A stretch of DNA of 64,000 bases. It comes from Amblyornis subalaris (lineage: Eukaryota > Chordata > Aves > Passeriformes > Ptilonorhynchidae). Numbering within the stretch: position 1 is the first letter of the stretch; every line of letters begins with the position of its first letter. The notes under the pieces were generated by a model. That model made no database searches. It was not told the DNA's origin and saw nothing but the letters and a program-made list of their open reading frames with translations. The DNA is taken from contig JACAXG010000079.1 in assembly GCA_018881555.1 (NCBI GenBank), positions 3,104,786 through 3,168,785 of the forward strand, read 5' to 3'. The translations under genes and the position numbers were made by a program. Shown here in pieces: positions 14,390 to 26,990 of the stretch.

Positions 14390-15228
14390 AAAGTCTAGAG
14401 AACATGTGGGGCTGCTGCTGAATGCGGCAGGGCCCTGCTGACATGGGATATGGAGAAGGCCCTCTGTCTTTACTAGCAATATCAGCCTTCAGAACTCCAT
14501 CAAGTTCAACAAAGGGAAGTGTAAAATCCTGCACCTGGGGAGGAACAACTCCATGCTGGGGGCCACATAGCAGGGAAGCCACTTTGCAAGTAAGGACCTG
14601 GTGGTCACCAAGTTGAACGTGAACCAGCAGTGTGCCCATGAAGAAAAGGCGGCTAATGGTACCCTGGCCTGCACAAGGAGTGCTGCCAGCAAGTCAAGGT
14701 AGTGATCCTGCTCCTCTACTCAGCACTGGTGAGGCCACTTCTGGAGTGCTGTGTCCAGTTCTGGGCTCCCCAGTATGACAGATATGACCATACTGGAGAG
14801 AGTGTCCAAAGAAGGTCCATTAAAATGATGAAGGGCCTGGAGCATCTCTGATGAAAGTCTGAGAGAGCTGGGACTGTTTAGCCTAAAGAAGACTCAGGGT
14901 GGTCTCATCAATGTGCACAAATATCTGAAAGGAAGGTGGAAAGCAAATGGAGCCAAGGGTCTTTGAGGAGTGTCCAGTGACAGGACAAGGTTTTATAGGC
15001 AACAACTAAAACACAACATGAGGAAACATTTTCTCACTGTGAGGATGACTGACTACAGGTTGCCCAGGAAGGCTGTGGGGTCTACATCCTCAGAGATATC
15101 CAAAAGCTGTCTGGACATGGTCCTGGGCAACTTGCTCTTGGTGGCCCCACTTCAGCAGGGGGGAACGTGGACCAAATGACCTCCAGAGATCCTTTCCAAT
15201 CTCAAACATTCTGTGATTCCGTGAAACA
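14390..15228 (+). mobile_element. CR1 LINE 3' fragment, longest copy
   Basis: About 840 bases in plus orientation, from the end of the reverse-transcriptase frame ('AATCCTGCACCTGGGGAGG', 'TGGTGAGGCCACTTCTGGAG') through the 3' module ('AGGTTGCCCAGGAAGGCTGT') to the tail 'ATTCTGTGATTCCGTGA'. Many frame breaks show it is dead. Open frames on either strand across 14250-15180 derive from it. It lies antisense in a KLHL5 intron. Confidence 0.92.
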
Positions 15229-16165
15229 TTGATCCGTTTGTAAGGTGGCAAAAAAGAAATCAAATACCTAGTTAACCATCACCTACTTATTCCATGGACT
15301 TATTCATGTCCCATCCACAGAGCGACTTTACAGGAATGGCTCCTGTGACAAACAAAAAATTCTTTTCATTAAAAACAATCTGCATTTATCATATCTGCAA
15401 GTAACACGAAAGCAACATAATCTATCAAATGAGCATCCTAATTCTATTCATGCACTCACATTGATTAAGTAAGTGCCTTTATGCCTTCAGAGCCTTAAGA
15501 GTAATGTCTGGATAAAAATAAACCATTTTGGTAAGGTCAAGGTTAGACAGATAAAAAGAAAAATATTTTGATCCACTGCCAGTTTGTGATTAAGATTCTT
15601 ACAAGTAAAGCAGATGACTGCCAACCACGGTAACTAGGTGTATAGGAGATGAAGAATTCAACACAACAGTTTCTGCTACTGAATGGAAATGTTGCTCGAT
15701 AATAGGTTATTCTCATCCTGCTGCTAAATGAAATATTTCTTTCTTTTCTTATACATATAAAAAAAGCAGTAAGAGCCTAACATTTAAAGAAATACTACAG
15801 AAGCATTTTGTTAGAACATTATCATAAGGATAATGTTTGTGCACATGTTCTCCCCCTGCAATATGATATCAAGATTTTCTATGCCAACTCTAAATGTGTA
15901 TGATGTACTTTAATACAACAGTATGGGAGAGAACGGCATTCTTCCAATTCAGCTTACCAGTGATGATTGCTCCTTATACAGTTCACTGAACAGAGATGAA
16001 GCAACGACTATGCAAGAAATGCCATATGAAGAAATTATCTTGATTTCTTATGAAATACAGGTATTACAGCAGATTTTTAAAAGAGCATATTATGATTAAG
16101 TACTTGTGAGACAAATCAACAAATAATCCTTCCCATAATTAGACTAGTAGCTGACAGATACAGAA

Positions 16166-16690
16166 TTGCAGAATCATAGAAAGGCTTGTTTGGAAGGGAC
16201 CTTAAAGATCATCTAGTACCAACCCCCCTGCTATGGACAGGGACACCTTTCACTAGACCAGGTTGCCTAGAGCTCCATTCAACCTGGCCTTGAACACTTC
16301 TAGGAATGGGGCATCCATAGCTTCTCTGGGCAACCTGTTCCAGTGCCTCANCACCCTCACAGTCAAGAATTTCTTCCTAATATCTAATCTAAACCTACTG
16401 TCTCCCATTTTAAAGCCACTCTCCCTCATCCTATTACTACGTGTCCTTGCAAAGTCTCTCTCCATCTTTCTTGTAGGCTCCCTTCAGGTACTGGAAGGCT
16501 ACAAATAGGTCACCCTAAAGCCTTCTCTTCTCCAGGCTGAACAATCGCAGTTCTCTCAGCCTTTCCTCATNNGAGAAATGCTCCATCCCTCTAATCAACT
16601 TGGTAGCCCTACTCTGGACCCGCTCCAACAGGTCTATGTCCTTCCTGTGCTGGGAATCCCAAAGCATTACTAGAAAGTATTATCTTGTAC
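16166..16690 (-). mobile_element. CR1 LINE 3' fragment, minus orientation
   Basis: The CR1 3' end in reverse: 'AATCATAGAAAGGCTTGTTT', 'GGAAGGGACCTTAAAGATCA', then 'GGGCAACCTGTTCCAGTGCC' and 'TCTTCTCCAGGCTGAACAAT'. It has the same orientation as KLHL5. Both mirror open frames at 16253-16508 are CR1-derived. It contains three N positions. Confidence 0.93.
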
Positions 16691-16896
16691 AGTAGAAAAC
16701 CCAACTCTTCTATTGTATTTCTCCATAAAAAGTGACATTTACAGCAGTAACTATAAATTTGAAATAAAGCACTGAGAGATCAATACCAGAGAGCAGTATT
16801 CATAATCAAGTGGTCCCAGAGATTTTTAATTTGGATTATACATATATGTTTATAAATACACAATAAAATGCCTTGTATTACTTGCTTTAACCACAA

Positions 16897-16935
16897 GAAT
16901 TGTAACTTGATGATAGATCTTTCAAGTTACAATTC
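16897..16935. repeat. 14-bp perfect inverted repeat with 11-base loop
   Basis: GAATTGTAACTTGA at 16897-16910 pairs exactly with TCAAGTTACAATTC at 16922-16935. It lies in a KLHL5 intron. No function can be assigned. Confidence 0.7.
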
Positions 16936-19900
16936 ATGTTTTCAAGTTTCACAAAGTTGTAAAAGCAAAACGATTAAATTGGAGATGTTAATTAAAGGCT
17001 TCCATTGATTTTACTAGTGATTTGGCTCAAGGAAGTATTATTAGGAAAAAACATGCAGAACAAATCACAGCATATTTAACTATCCTCTTCACTCCAAAAC
17101 AAAACTAGTCCTCTGCCTGGATCAATGTTGCTTAAAATAGTATGTATCTGAGGCACATAAGGAAAAATATCCTTTAATTCTATACTTGGATACTATTAAA
17201 TCTCAGGTTAAGCTATGTATCAAGTCACCATATATTCCTAAACATAACCAGAGAACTGGTTTCTTAGGTTCTTCATTCTGTCTCCACAGTTTCGCGTGAA
17301 AGTAATCTCAGATTCTTCACTGTTATTCATTTTACAAGCTCTTCTGTCAATAACTACAGTTCTTCTGCACGTTTCATCTCATGTAGTCTCCCTTATCCCA
17401 CATGCACACATATCCCTCCCTACTAAGTACCAGAACAGGCAGCACAAGCAAATTCTTTTGTCATATTCAGACCAAGAACAGGCAGGCTCACCTCAACTGG
17501 CAGGTCAAGTAGTATTACTTATTTGGCCTTCCCTACCTACCCCTATTTTCAAAACCTTTCAGGAATTTAAACACAATAAGGGCTCCATTCTGTCAGAGTT
17601 TGACTGAAATTGGCAAGTAGACAGAAATGTTACTAGGGAGGAACTGACTAAACCAAAAGACAGAAACCCAACTCGCCTGGGGAACTTACAGACTCACAAG
17701 CTGCCTGTCTTTTGCTTCTGAGTATGCACAACTGCCCTAGCCTGGGTGGCTACATATCACCTAAGCCCTGGATTTATTAACAAAGTAGAACAGAAATCAA
17801 CATGATAGCTGACTGATTGTTCAAACTCAGCTCTGAGCTCCTACTCTTCCATGGTCATGTAAAAGTGAAATGAGCCTAAGGACAGAGGCAACAATAGCAG
17901 AAATCTGACCACCTACTAAAGCTTTAAATCACTAAAGTACTTGCAGAGTTCAGCTGCATTGTTCAGCTATCCTAAACAGCATACTGATCCCATCTTTGTT
18001 GCCTTACCCCTGTTTTTAAAGGCATCCTTAAATGTTTCCTGTTCTGCACAGACAGCAAGAACCAGACACCAGCTGCATAAGGTGCCAGGAGGAACACAGG
18101 ATACTGCTGTAACTAACAGGAGCACAAGGTCCACTACTAAAGTAGCATGCTCAAAAAAGGGAAAAGTCTTGAATCCAGATTGCTAAATTGTCAGAAGGAG
18201 AAAGCAGAATTGAGAAAAAACATTAATTATTCGCTTACCATGTGTTTTTTCCATTCTCTCATTTCAACTCTGGCCATTTCTTAAGAGAAATACAAAACTA
18301 TGTGTTGTACTACTGCATGTAGATCTCCTCAGATTTAGATGGTCTGCAATCATTTGTCCAACTATCTTCTCCATCAGCTCAAAGTTCTAAAAATTCTTTG
18401 CTTAGCTTTCAGTATATATAAAAAATATTTCTCAATCATTGAGTTCATAAGTTTTCAAACAATAATGTTTGAATAGTTACTGAAACTATCACTTCATCTG
18501 TTTTAAGTACAATTGTTCTTTGGTTGAACCATCAGACAATTTCTTATGCAAAGATGCAACTTAAATTTGTATTTGTTAATTACAAAAACTATCAGGAAGT
18601 GAGAAGAGGTACAAAGTGTAGTTCTATTACTTATCACTTGATCTGCCCACATGTTTATAAACTCATAGATTAATTTTAGTTAATTACTCTTACTTTCTTG
18701 GAAAATACTTTCAAGGTTAAAATGCTATGGTGCTTGGTGAAGATCTTGCCAAGCCATATCAAGTTATGATAACATTATGAAATGCCTTACTTACTGCTTT
18801 CATTATAGTTTGAATGCAAAAGCCTGTGATTACATTTACATCCAAAAATATAATTTCCCGTACTGAATGTAAAAGAGCAAGATTTCAGCTCTGATTTCAC
18901 CTTTGGCAAGGATGATCATTTAATATTCAAAAGTACTTCTTTTTAGAATACTAGCATATATTTTAGAATATCTAACACGCAAATGCATATGGATCTAACG
19001 AATAACCAAGGCATAATGCTTTATAGCAACTGGCAGGCTAATAACTTATTTGTGCAAAAGTCAATATAAAACACCTACTCTGGTAACAAGTAAGAACTTG
19101 CTTGCAAACAATCCAATCATCAAAACCACTGATAAAAATCTCATCTTCCTGTGAGCTTCTCCTACATCTCCTCATCACATACACACTACTTGTAAACTTT
19201 AAATTAATTTCCTAATTCTGTCACATAACTATTTGTATTCTTTACAGTTCAGGTTAGTAAATTTCTATCGACTTGAATCTTGTCTTGCTCTACACTATGA
19301 ATATTTATCATATGACACAGCCAGGTGCTGTGAATATTTAATCTGTTTGAAGGTCATACTTTAGCCTGATTTTGACAAGTTCTGTTGGCTCTGAGATTGA
19401 GGCTACAGTAAGTCCAAGAATGGTGTGAACTTTTTTATTTGTAATGAATGATACTACTTCCACCCAAATCAACTCAACTCTGTTCTAGACAGATCATATC
19501 ATCATTGTCCCTTATTAAGTTTTAAACTAAGTTCTTTTCAATAGAGCCAATAAATATATTTGCTATTTTGACAAAAGTATCAGCTAAGGCAGTGAGACAA
19601 ATCTATCCACACACATTTTCAAAGAAACGAAGCCAGTACTACTCTACCTTAAATTTCACTGTTTTACAAAAACATCCTGTACAATTTTNTAAAGTTTTCC
19701 ATGAACTTCGAAAATCTGATGGACGCCCTTGGAAGAATCCAAGCTATCACTCAAAAATTTTTCTTCCAAGTATAGCCTGGTATGGAAGNCATCAGGATTT
19801 TTAACAACAGTTGCGCTTAGAATTGCCAGAAGAGGTAATTAATCGGCAAAGTATTCCTCTGAAGAGATTGAAATCAATACTCAACTTTCCAGAAATTTTT

Positions 19901-20152
19901 CGTCTGGAAAAATGCCAGCAGAGTCCATAAAACATAATTATTAATCAGTAACCCTGCTTGATAATTAGTCATTCTACCTTGCAGTAAGATGGGAATAACG
20001 ATATGTCCCATAGCGATCCACCTTTTCCTTCTCTTTAGAGTGCATTTTGGCATTTGTTGCAAATTCTTTTTAACTTTCATGACCACTATAGAAAGGGTGG
20101 CTATTTTGGCAGGTGGAGCTACCACATTTTGAACTACTGCAAAGTAGTGAAA

Positions 20153-20190
20153 ACACAAAGTCTGTACACAAAGTCTGTTCACAAAGTAAT
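20153..20190. repeat. 13-bp tandem repeat
   Basis: ACACAAAGTCTGT occurs twice in tandem (20153-20178), followed by a diverged third copy. It lies in a KLHL5 intron. Confidence 0.75.
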
Positions 20191-21765
20191 TTCTGAGGAA
20201 CCTTAGCAGTTCNAACCGTTTTTAAAGCTCAGGAAAGTGTTGATGTCATCTATGGCGGAAGATACGAACAAGGATATGGACTGACTAAGGAGGGAAACAA
20301 TGTGACAGAGGATGACATAAACAGGGAGAAAGACCATCTCTCTGCTGGATTTGTATCACGAGTAAATTCTAAAGGAGTGTGTTTCTTTATCAACATTCCC
20401 AAAGCAGAGAGATCTCACGGTCAAGAAAGCAGATTTTTTTCACTTTAACAAAACCTAATATTTCTAAATTAATTGGATTGCTTTTGTCACCTTTAGCACT
20501 AATTTTTCAGCAGCATTTTACTTTACAGAGAGTTCAGATAAAGCTAGATTCTTGCATGTATTCATCTTTTCAACATTCTTTTATCCCTTTGCTTTGTGCA
20601 AATGTCAAAGCCATTCCCTTTGAAAATTACTTTTGCTGAGAACAGACTTACTACTTTACTGCTAAAAAAATGAAATAAAGTGAAAGCCAGTCAGTATTGC
20701 TGCAGTAATGAGATTTGATTGTGCATTTGGTGGGCCTTTATTCATAAGAATTTCTATAAAGCAGTATTTTCTCTAACAGACTTAGTATCAATTTTCCTGT
20801 TTTTCCTATAACGATTAAAAGATTCAAAGGCTTCTCATGTGTTCTGAAAAGATCAAAATTGAACTTTATAGTAATGCTGACAGTCCTCTATAAAGCATGC
20901 TTTGATAAAGAGCACAAGTGATGAAATCACATAAAAATGGTCCAAATAATAGCATGTGAAGCCCACAAGAGCAAAGTCATTCCTGCTTATGCACACCTGC
21001 CAGAAAGAAGCCCTTATGTGTAATATAACACAAAAAAAAGATGAAATTTCAGGTGTAAGGAAAACCCAGTACCCTTGAGGGCTAAAATCACATTCCTTGC
21101 AGCATAACTTACTGTCAGAATTGAGTAAATACAATAATTACCTATAACACCGGAATCATCTCTGCTTGTTCAACGAATCACGTAGTTCCGTTTGTCTTCC
21201 TCTTTCCAAGAAAACTGAGGTAGCAGAAAAAAATCTAGAGGCAGAAAAATAACAGTACAAACAAGTAAGAACCATCCATTGGGGGACAAGAAAAGGAATA
21301 ATCTCAAAAGCAGATTCCCTACTCTATTCAGACAGAACTTCCTTCAATTTGCGTTGTGATTCCTACACTTTTTGATAGGAAGATGATTAAAGTGTGTCAC
21401 TGCACAACTGTCACCTTAGTTCCTTCCATAACTTCAAGTTACATACACATAACAAAGACTCAAAAAAAGAGAGGGGAAATTAATATGAAATGTGAATACA
21501 TAAACTCTCAAAAAACACTGGGTTACAAAGACAGTATCTCTTACAAAAAAAATAAAATTAACCTTAGTCCGTTTTCACCTTATCTTCGATTCCCTTCCAT
21601 GAAGGGAAAAGCAGTGAAGAATTGATCTGTCACATGAAGCACATAAGCTGAACACTATTGTCAAAGAGTAACNTTGACTGTATTGGTGAATAAAGCCAAG
21701 TACCACCATTAAACATGCTTCCCTAATGGAGGAGCTCTATGTGTTAAAATTCACACTTACTGTTA

Positions 21766-21830
21766 CAGTGGTTCTCAACCCTTTCCTATTTACAGGCCAC
21801 TAAAAATTTTCCCATCAAAGTAAGACTCTA
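21766..21830 (+). mobile_element. Possible hAT (Charlie-like) terminus
   Basis: CAGTGGTTCTCAACCCTTTC followed by AGGCCACTAAAAATTTT resembles the left end of ancient amniote hAT elements. The matching right terminus is not seen within about 300 bases, so the copy is truncated or the match is partial. Confidence 0.4.
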
Positions 21831-22765
21831 CTAAAAAAATCTAGCCTGCTGAAATAGTATGTATCTCCTTTTGGCTAGGCACCAAACAAATTACTATATG
21901 CACTTTGAAGTGAAAGAAAGTAGCCTTACATGATACCTGCATGCATAATGTGATACCTAATATTTGACCTCTTGTGGTCTGATCTTTCTAACTAGCTTCA
22001 AGAACCTTCCAGCTCTCTCAATGGTAATACCACCTCATTCTTGCATCTGGAGCACATAACCTCATCTCTCCCATATGACTGTTTTTAAGGCCACACAGCC
22101 AAATAATACATGTGTCTACGGTCAGCANTGTTTTGCTGGTAACTTTGAATGAAAGATTTTGTTCTTATGAAAAAAAGCAAACAGTGGATAACCAGGTTTG
22201 TAACTACTGTATTCTTCTACTTGGTAAGAGTACTATAAGGTAAAGCAATTTAATTGCTTCAGGAAGAGGAAACTGTAAGAATATTGTAAGGGAAATGTAA
22301 AATCACACTGTAATTTCTTAAGAGCTGTAGAAACTTTCATTATTGGGTCATGTTATGTCTGATCAGGTAATCTTCTTTACCATATCATGAAACACTGAAT
22401 TATATCAACAAAACCACAAGACATCAACATAAGCAAAGAAAAGTCTTTTTAAAAGCACAGGTGATACAAAAGTCCAGAGAGTTGGAACAAGTCCACCAAT
22501 ATGAATTTTCATTGTTAGCAACAGNTTGCAATTACTATTTGGCCATAACGGTCTAATGGAAGATTTTTTTCATCTTCACTTGAATTCTTTTCTATTTTAA
22601 ATTAGCAGTCATTGCATTTCTGTGAAACACGTGTTAGTCTACTGCCATGGTGTAAACATGCTGCCTTTGGTAGTGGACCTGCCCATCCAGAGGACATAAC
22701 TGACAGATGGATCAATGAAGCTGACACATGGCAGAGGAAAACACTATTTGACCCAGATTAGGGTT

Positions 22766-22788
22766 ATTATTTATTATTATTATTTTGG
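22766..22788. repeat. TTA-type simple repeat
   Basis: A short run of ATT/TTATT units in a KLHL5 intron. Confidence 0.6.
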
Positions 22789-23629
22789 TTTTATCCTGCT
22801 CAGTACTCCCTAGCATTGTTCAGCAAGGGGAAAATGGGAAAAACATAAGATGGGAACACAATCTGCCCCATCACGAATGCACCTATGAAGTTCAAGAACA
22901 AGGTGCTTGAGTTTGTGGGTTTTTGTTAAATAATATTAATCCACATATGCCTCTGGAAATTCTTGGGAAAAAATACATTTATGAGAAATTACCTGATTGC
23001 TTCTGGCAAAATTGATGAACTGCTCATAAAAATACATCTTGTGATCTGTTTTTAAATAGGATCCACCCCTACAATACATAGAATTTGTCTAGATACAAAA
23101 GCTACACCAACATAACCACGAGTTCGTATTTTATTCCTGTTCATGCTCGTAGAAGACCTGAGCGATATTTTTTCTTGAAAAGATGACTGTATTCGGAGCT
23201 TACCTCATATAATTTCACCATTAACTTTTGAGTAAAAGAAAAGAACAAAGGCAAGCCTTCCCTTTTTACTGTTCTGACATTACTGACGGAACAGCCGACC
23301 AGGAACCTCAGATGGCTAGACTTCAGGGGGGCTGCCCCGCTGTTTACACAGCTCAACCAGTCCGAGTTCAAAGCTCGAAGCCACAAAAACGTTTTAAGGA
23401 AAAATATATACCAGTAACATATATAATCAGCAGCTGTTTGATGTTCAACACTTATACTTTTTTTTGTTCGCCGTGTAATAACGCCGCTCCTCATGTCGGT
23501 GAGCTGTCAGTCAGTCAGTGCTCTAATCTATTCGACCCGTCGCAAATTAAAAAAAAAAAATGTTTTCCACTATTTCATACTGTGATGGTGAAGGTTCAGA
23601 GACAGAGGGCAAGCCCCCAAGAGCTGTGT

Positions 23630-24520
23630 TAGTGCGCTTTTATCAGGTGTCCGCTCTGGACGCTTTGAACCGAGCCGGCCCCGGGGGCTGCCCGTTCCGG
23701 CGGGACCGGACCCCGCGCCGTGTCCCGCCCCACCGCCCCCGCCCCCGCCCCGCCCCGCTCTGGCGAGCGCCGGCACTTCCCCGCTGAGCGCCACGGCTGC
23801 CGCCGGGCCGCGCTCAGACGAGACACCGGGCACCGGACAGGGGACAGCAGGCACCGACCCCCCGGCGCCTCCCGGGGCGGCGGCCGCAGCCGCTCTCCGC
23901 AGCCGGCCGGCAGGAGGGAGCCCGGGTGCCGTGAGGGCGAGCCCGCCCCCACCCCTCGCAGGCGCTGGTGCTGGTGCTGGCGCTGGCCCGCGCCCTCCTC
24001 CTCCTCCTTCTCGCCTTCTCCTCCCTGTCGCGGCAGCCGCGGGCCCCCTCCCCTCGCTGCCGAGCCCGACCGCCCTTCTCACCTCTCACGGTCCGGGAAG
24101 GGGGCGCGGCTGGGAAGGGGCGGAGAAAGAAAAAAATCGCAAGGGAGGCCCCCGCACCCTCTCCCGTCCCCTCTCCTCCCTCCCCGCCCAGCGGCCGCCA
24201 GCGCTGCCGCTGCGCCGGGAGCCGCGGGCACTGGGCGATCCCGCCCAGCGCTGTCGCGTCCCCGCGGGCCCGCTATGGCCCCGCCCTGCGCTCGGGCGGC
24301 CCGGGGAGGGTCGGAGCCGTACGGGGCGGGACCAAACCGGTACACGCCCACGCCCCGCGGGCCCCGCCCCCCGCCCGGGGCGGGAGCGGCGCGTGGCCGC
24401 GTGTGGCGGGGCGGGGCGGGGCCAGGCCGCTCCCCTCAGGCTGCGGCGCCTCCTGCACCGCGCGCCCCCTGCCGGCGAGGTAGGGGAAGCGGCAGAGGAG
24501 GCGGTGTCCGCCTCATCCTG
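23630..24520. promoter_or_regulatory. CpG island, probable KLHL5 promoter, possibly bidirectional
   Basis: This is the only strongly GC-rich block in an otherwise AT-rich window. It is dense in CpG and has many GC boxes, for example at 24355-24370 and 24406-24422. On the minus strand a good donor (GAGAG before GTGAGAAG) ends a possible untranslated KLHL5 exon at 24083, which could splice to the acceptor at 7772-7773. On the plus strand a donor (GGCGAG before GTAGGG) ends a possible exon at 24479, which could lead to TMEM156. The start sites would lie roughly between 24100 and 24470. No convincing TATA box is seen, as is usual for CpG-island promoters. Open frames here are long only because GC-rich DNA has few stops. 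Confidence 0.85.
23725..23758 (-). promoter_or_regulatory. G-quadruplex-prone tract in CpG island
   Basis: The plus strand has successive CCCC or CCCCC runs separated by one to three bases, giving at least five G-runs of four or more on the minus strand. This satisfies the usual G4 motif and also supplies tandem GC boxes (Sp1/KLF-type sites). On the minus strand it lies downstream of the putative KLHL5 donor at 24083, near the start of the first intron. Confidence 0.6.
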
Positions 24521-25130
24521 TTCCTGAGTGTCCTTGTCTGTCTTCCAAAAGCACGAAGCCAAACATTTCCGTAGCTGCCCTATTTAAGAGAAATCAACTT
24601 GCGGTAAATACACACAGCAGCCTTGAGCCTCCTCTCAGGACCCTGTCCCTGTGTGATGTTGAGACGACTGCTCCCCACTGCCTCATGTGCAAACACACGT
24701 AGCTTTTCCTGCCCTCATCAAGCAATGCCTTACCAGTGACCGCTGCCATCCAGAGGCTGAATAATTTTCCAAATTAATAGACTGTGTGACAGCCAGATGC
24801 ACCTCCAACTGCTAAAATTGATTTAAGGGTGCAGCAGGACATTGCTGAGGCGTGAAGGTGCAGGTTTGATGCAGCAATGAGGTACACAGTGCTTGCTGTG
24901 CCTCACTNTGCATGGAAACATGGCCTGCATGGCTGTGCGCTTCGCCTGTCTGACATTTCTCATTCCAGCTGGCTTTAAAAGACTGAGCCAGTTTTAACTG
25001 AATTTGACTGAAGGATAGGGTTTTCAAAGGTGCTAATTGTTCCAGCTGTGTAAAAATTGCTAGCTAGGTTGAGGGAAGCTTGTCCCCAAGAAAGAAAGCT
25101 CATGTTTTCCAGGTCATTGTTTGGCCAGGC

Positions 25131-25150
25131 CACACACACACACACACACA
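25131..25150. repeat. (CA)10 microsatellite
   Basis: Ten uninterrupted CA units, 671 bases after the CpG island donor at 24480. Confidence 0.9.
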
Positions 25151-25603
25151 TAGAGCTGCCCAACAGTAGCAGTGTCTAAAGCTTACGGTGTCCCTGAAGG
25201 ATGTGCAGACAGATCATACATGGGCCCTCTGAATTCAGAAACAGAACCAAAATTTTCTGTCACAATAGCTCTAAAATAGATATTCCCCATCTGCTTACCG
25301 CAGAGTTCATGGAAGCCACCTTCTGTAGAATCTGAAGCTCAACATATTCCACAGGCCAATACTATATCAGCCTGAGCTTGGGTGGGATCCCATAGGGCAA
25401 CATCTATTCTGACCTTGGGCACTGCCATCAGCGGTGACAGTCTGACTGTATCAGAAAGAGACAGATACACACAGTACATGAAAAGTCCATCTGCTCTTTT
25501 CCACTATTTTTTCCATTCCTTCTGGACAGATAGGATGGGTGAACGCCATACAACCTTGAAAACAGGAAAATGTAAATGACTGATATGGAAGATACTCAAG
25601 GGG

Positions 25604-25640
25604 CGATGCAAATTAGCAAAAACAAAGTAGAGCTAATTTG
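25604..25640. repeat. 10-bp inverted repeat overlapping an octamer motif
   Basis: GCAAATTAGC and GCTAATTTGC form a stem with a loop of about 14 bases. The left arm overlaps ATGCAAAT, the POU-factor octamer. It lies about 1.4 kb upstream of the TMEM156 ATG. Confidence 0.45.
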
Positions 25641-26722
25641 CTAATGGATGACATATAAATTGCATAGTGTTTTACTTTTTAAATTCATACATATGATTTT
25701 TTGAATCCTATTTCCTCTATTATACCGTACTGTCAAAAAAATCAGAGTTCATTTTGCTTTGATTTCGTTGCTTTCATTGCATAAAAGTGCTACATTTAAA
25801 TTGTCATATTAATAAATTTATATGCACTATGGCTTCATTAGGACTCTTTCTATAGAATAAATACTGTATTTGCTTCCACTTGCCTTACTCATCTTCTGAG
25901 ATAACTAGATGACAGGAAGAGTATTTCAAGTTTGTAGGGCATGTCTTAGTTGAATTTCAACAGTATTGCTTCATTTGGGTAGTATTCAATATCTAGTGGG
26001 TTGTGGGAAAAATACATCAGAAGACAGCTTTCTGAATTAATGAAATCCTTTATACGGTATATATTCTATATTTGAGTCAAGCTGTTTGTTTTTACATATG
26101 CATTATTCAGAGTACTTTTATTCAGAACATTTCAGAAATGTTCTTTGCAGTCTCATCTATAAGAAGAATTTGTAGAATATCATGGTGGTTGTCAAAATTA
26201 AATACTTCACTTTTTTAACCGGAAAGTTTAGCTGAAAAATTGTGACTATGATGTATAGAAATAGCAATGACTCTATCCAGTCTTCTTGTTGTGTAAAGAA
26301 TAGTAAAATACACACTGAAGACACTTGACAGATTGGCAACACATCTGTCATCTTTTAAGAATACAGCAGCATTAATAATATGAACAACTCAGTTCATTGT
26401 ACTTAGTATATCACCTATTGCCAGATCAAAAATTTTAGATTATAAAGATCAAATTAGTAGTCTATTAAAATCTGAAAGATCCTCTATTACATAACATTAT
26501 CTTCCACCCAGCCCCATGCACATGTACATAAATAAACCAATAAAATCTCTGTAATTGACTCGTGGTTCTGACTCATTTTTATTATGAAGGTCTGATTAAT
26601 TTTTTAAAAATCTTCTTGGCCAAATGAGAACAAAATTCCTTTACAAAGATAATTAATTTACTGTTTAGCAGGTATATGAAAGTGGTTAGTAGAGGGTTCT
26701 TAAAGCAAAACTACCACAAACT

Positions 26723-26730
26723 TATAAAAT
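26723..26730 (+). promoter_or_regulatory. TMEM156: Candidate TATA box for a TMEM156 proximal promoter
   Basis: TATAAAAT lies 261 bases before the TMEM156 start codon. A start site about 30 bases downstream would give a 5'UTR of roughly 235 bases, so the ATG exon could be the first exon. The alternative is an untranslated first exon in the CpG island ending at 24479 and splicing to an acceptor such as TTATCTTCAG at 26776-26785. AT-rich DNA gives TATA matches by chance. Confidence 0.25.
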
Positions 26731-26990
26731 AATTTCTCTTATTTTTTCTCTTATTTTCATTGTGGTACGTGAGTTTTATCTTCAGCATATTCAACTGAAT
26801 CATCTTCATCTATGTCAATGTAAGAAGGTAACGTGGCTTCTGCAACTTAATGTAGTGAGAAGTAAAAAGGAAAGTCATAATAAGAAAAGGAAACGAATAG
26901 ATGTTATTTTGCATAATGTCTGCACTAAGTTAAAAGCTAAACCAGGAAGGAAGTTACCACCACTATGCTAGATGGGAGTGCTTCAGTGAC

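Larger units (their letters stand above)
7902..23629 (-). other. KLHL5: KLHL5 first intron (inferred)
   Basis: This stretch separates the N-terminal coding exon from the CpG island and would be a first intron of about 16 kb if transcription starts in the island. It holds CR1 copies at 14390-15228 and 16166-16690, a hAT-like end at 21766 and small repeats. Apart from these I see no gene. Confidence 0.65.
24521..26990 (+). other. TMEM156: TMEM156 5' region: untranslated intron or proximal promoter
   Basis: AT-rich sequence between the CpG island and the TMEM156 start codon, with a (CA)10 microsatellite, an octamer motif and a candidate TATA box. Whether it is intron or upstream flank depends on which start site is used. 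No coding sequence is seen. Confidence 0.6.

Noticed and set aside
14301..14639. 112-codon minus-strand open frame
   Set aside because: It is the antisense of the CR1 copy at 14390-15228.
16253..16508. Mirror open frames on both strands
   Set aside because: Both derive from the minus-oriented CR1 copy.
19874..20182. 102-codon minus-strand frame, and a short alternative frame reading MHSKEKEKVDRYGTYRYSHL before a GTAGAA donor-like site
   Set aside because: The short peptide looks protein-like, but there is no good acceptor, an in-frame stop lies just upstream, and I cannot match it to any KLHL5 isoform.
23720..24574. 284-codon plus-strand open frame and several overlapping frames on both strands
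   Set aside because: All lie in the CpG island, where GC-rich DNA lacks stop codons. The peptides are Pro/Ala/Arg/Gly-rich with no family resemblance. A hydrophobic stretch at the end (RLILFLSVLVC) first looked like the TMEM156 signal, but the exon at 26991 matches far better and has the right phase.
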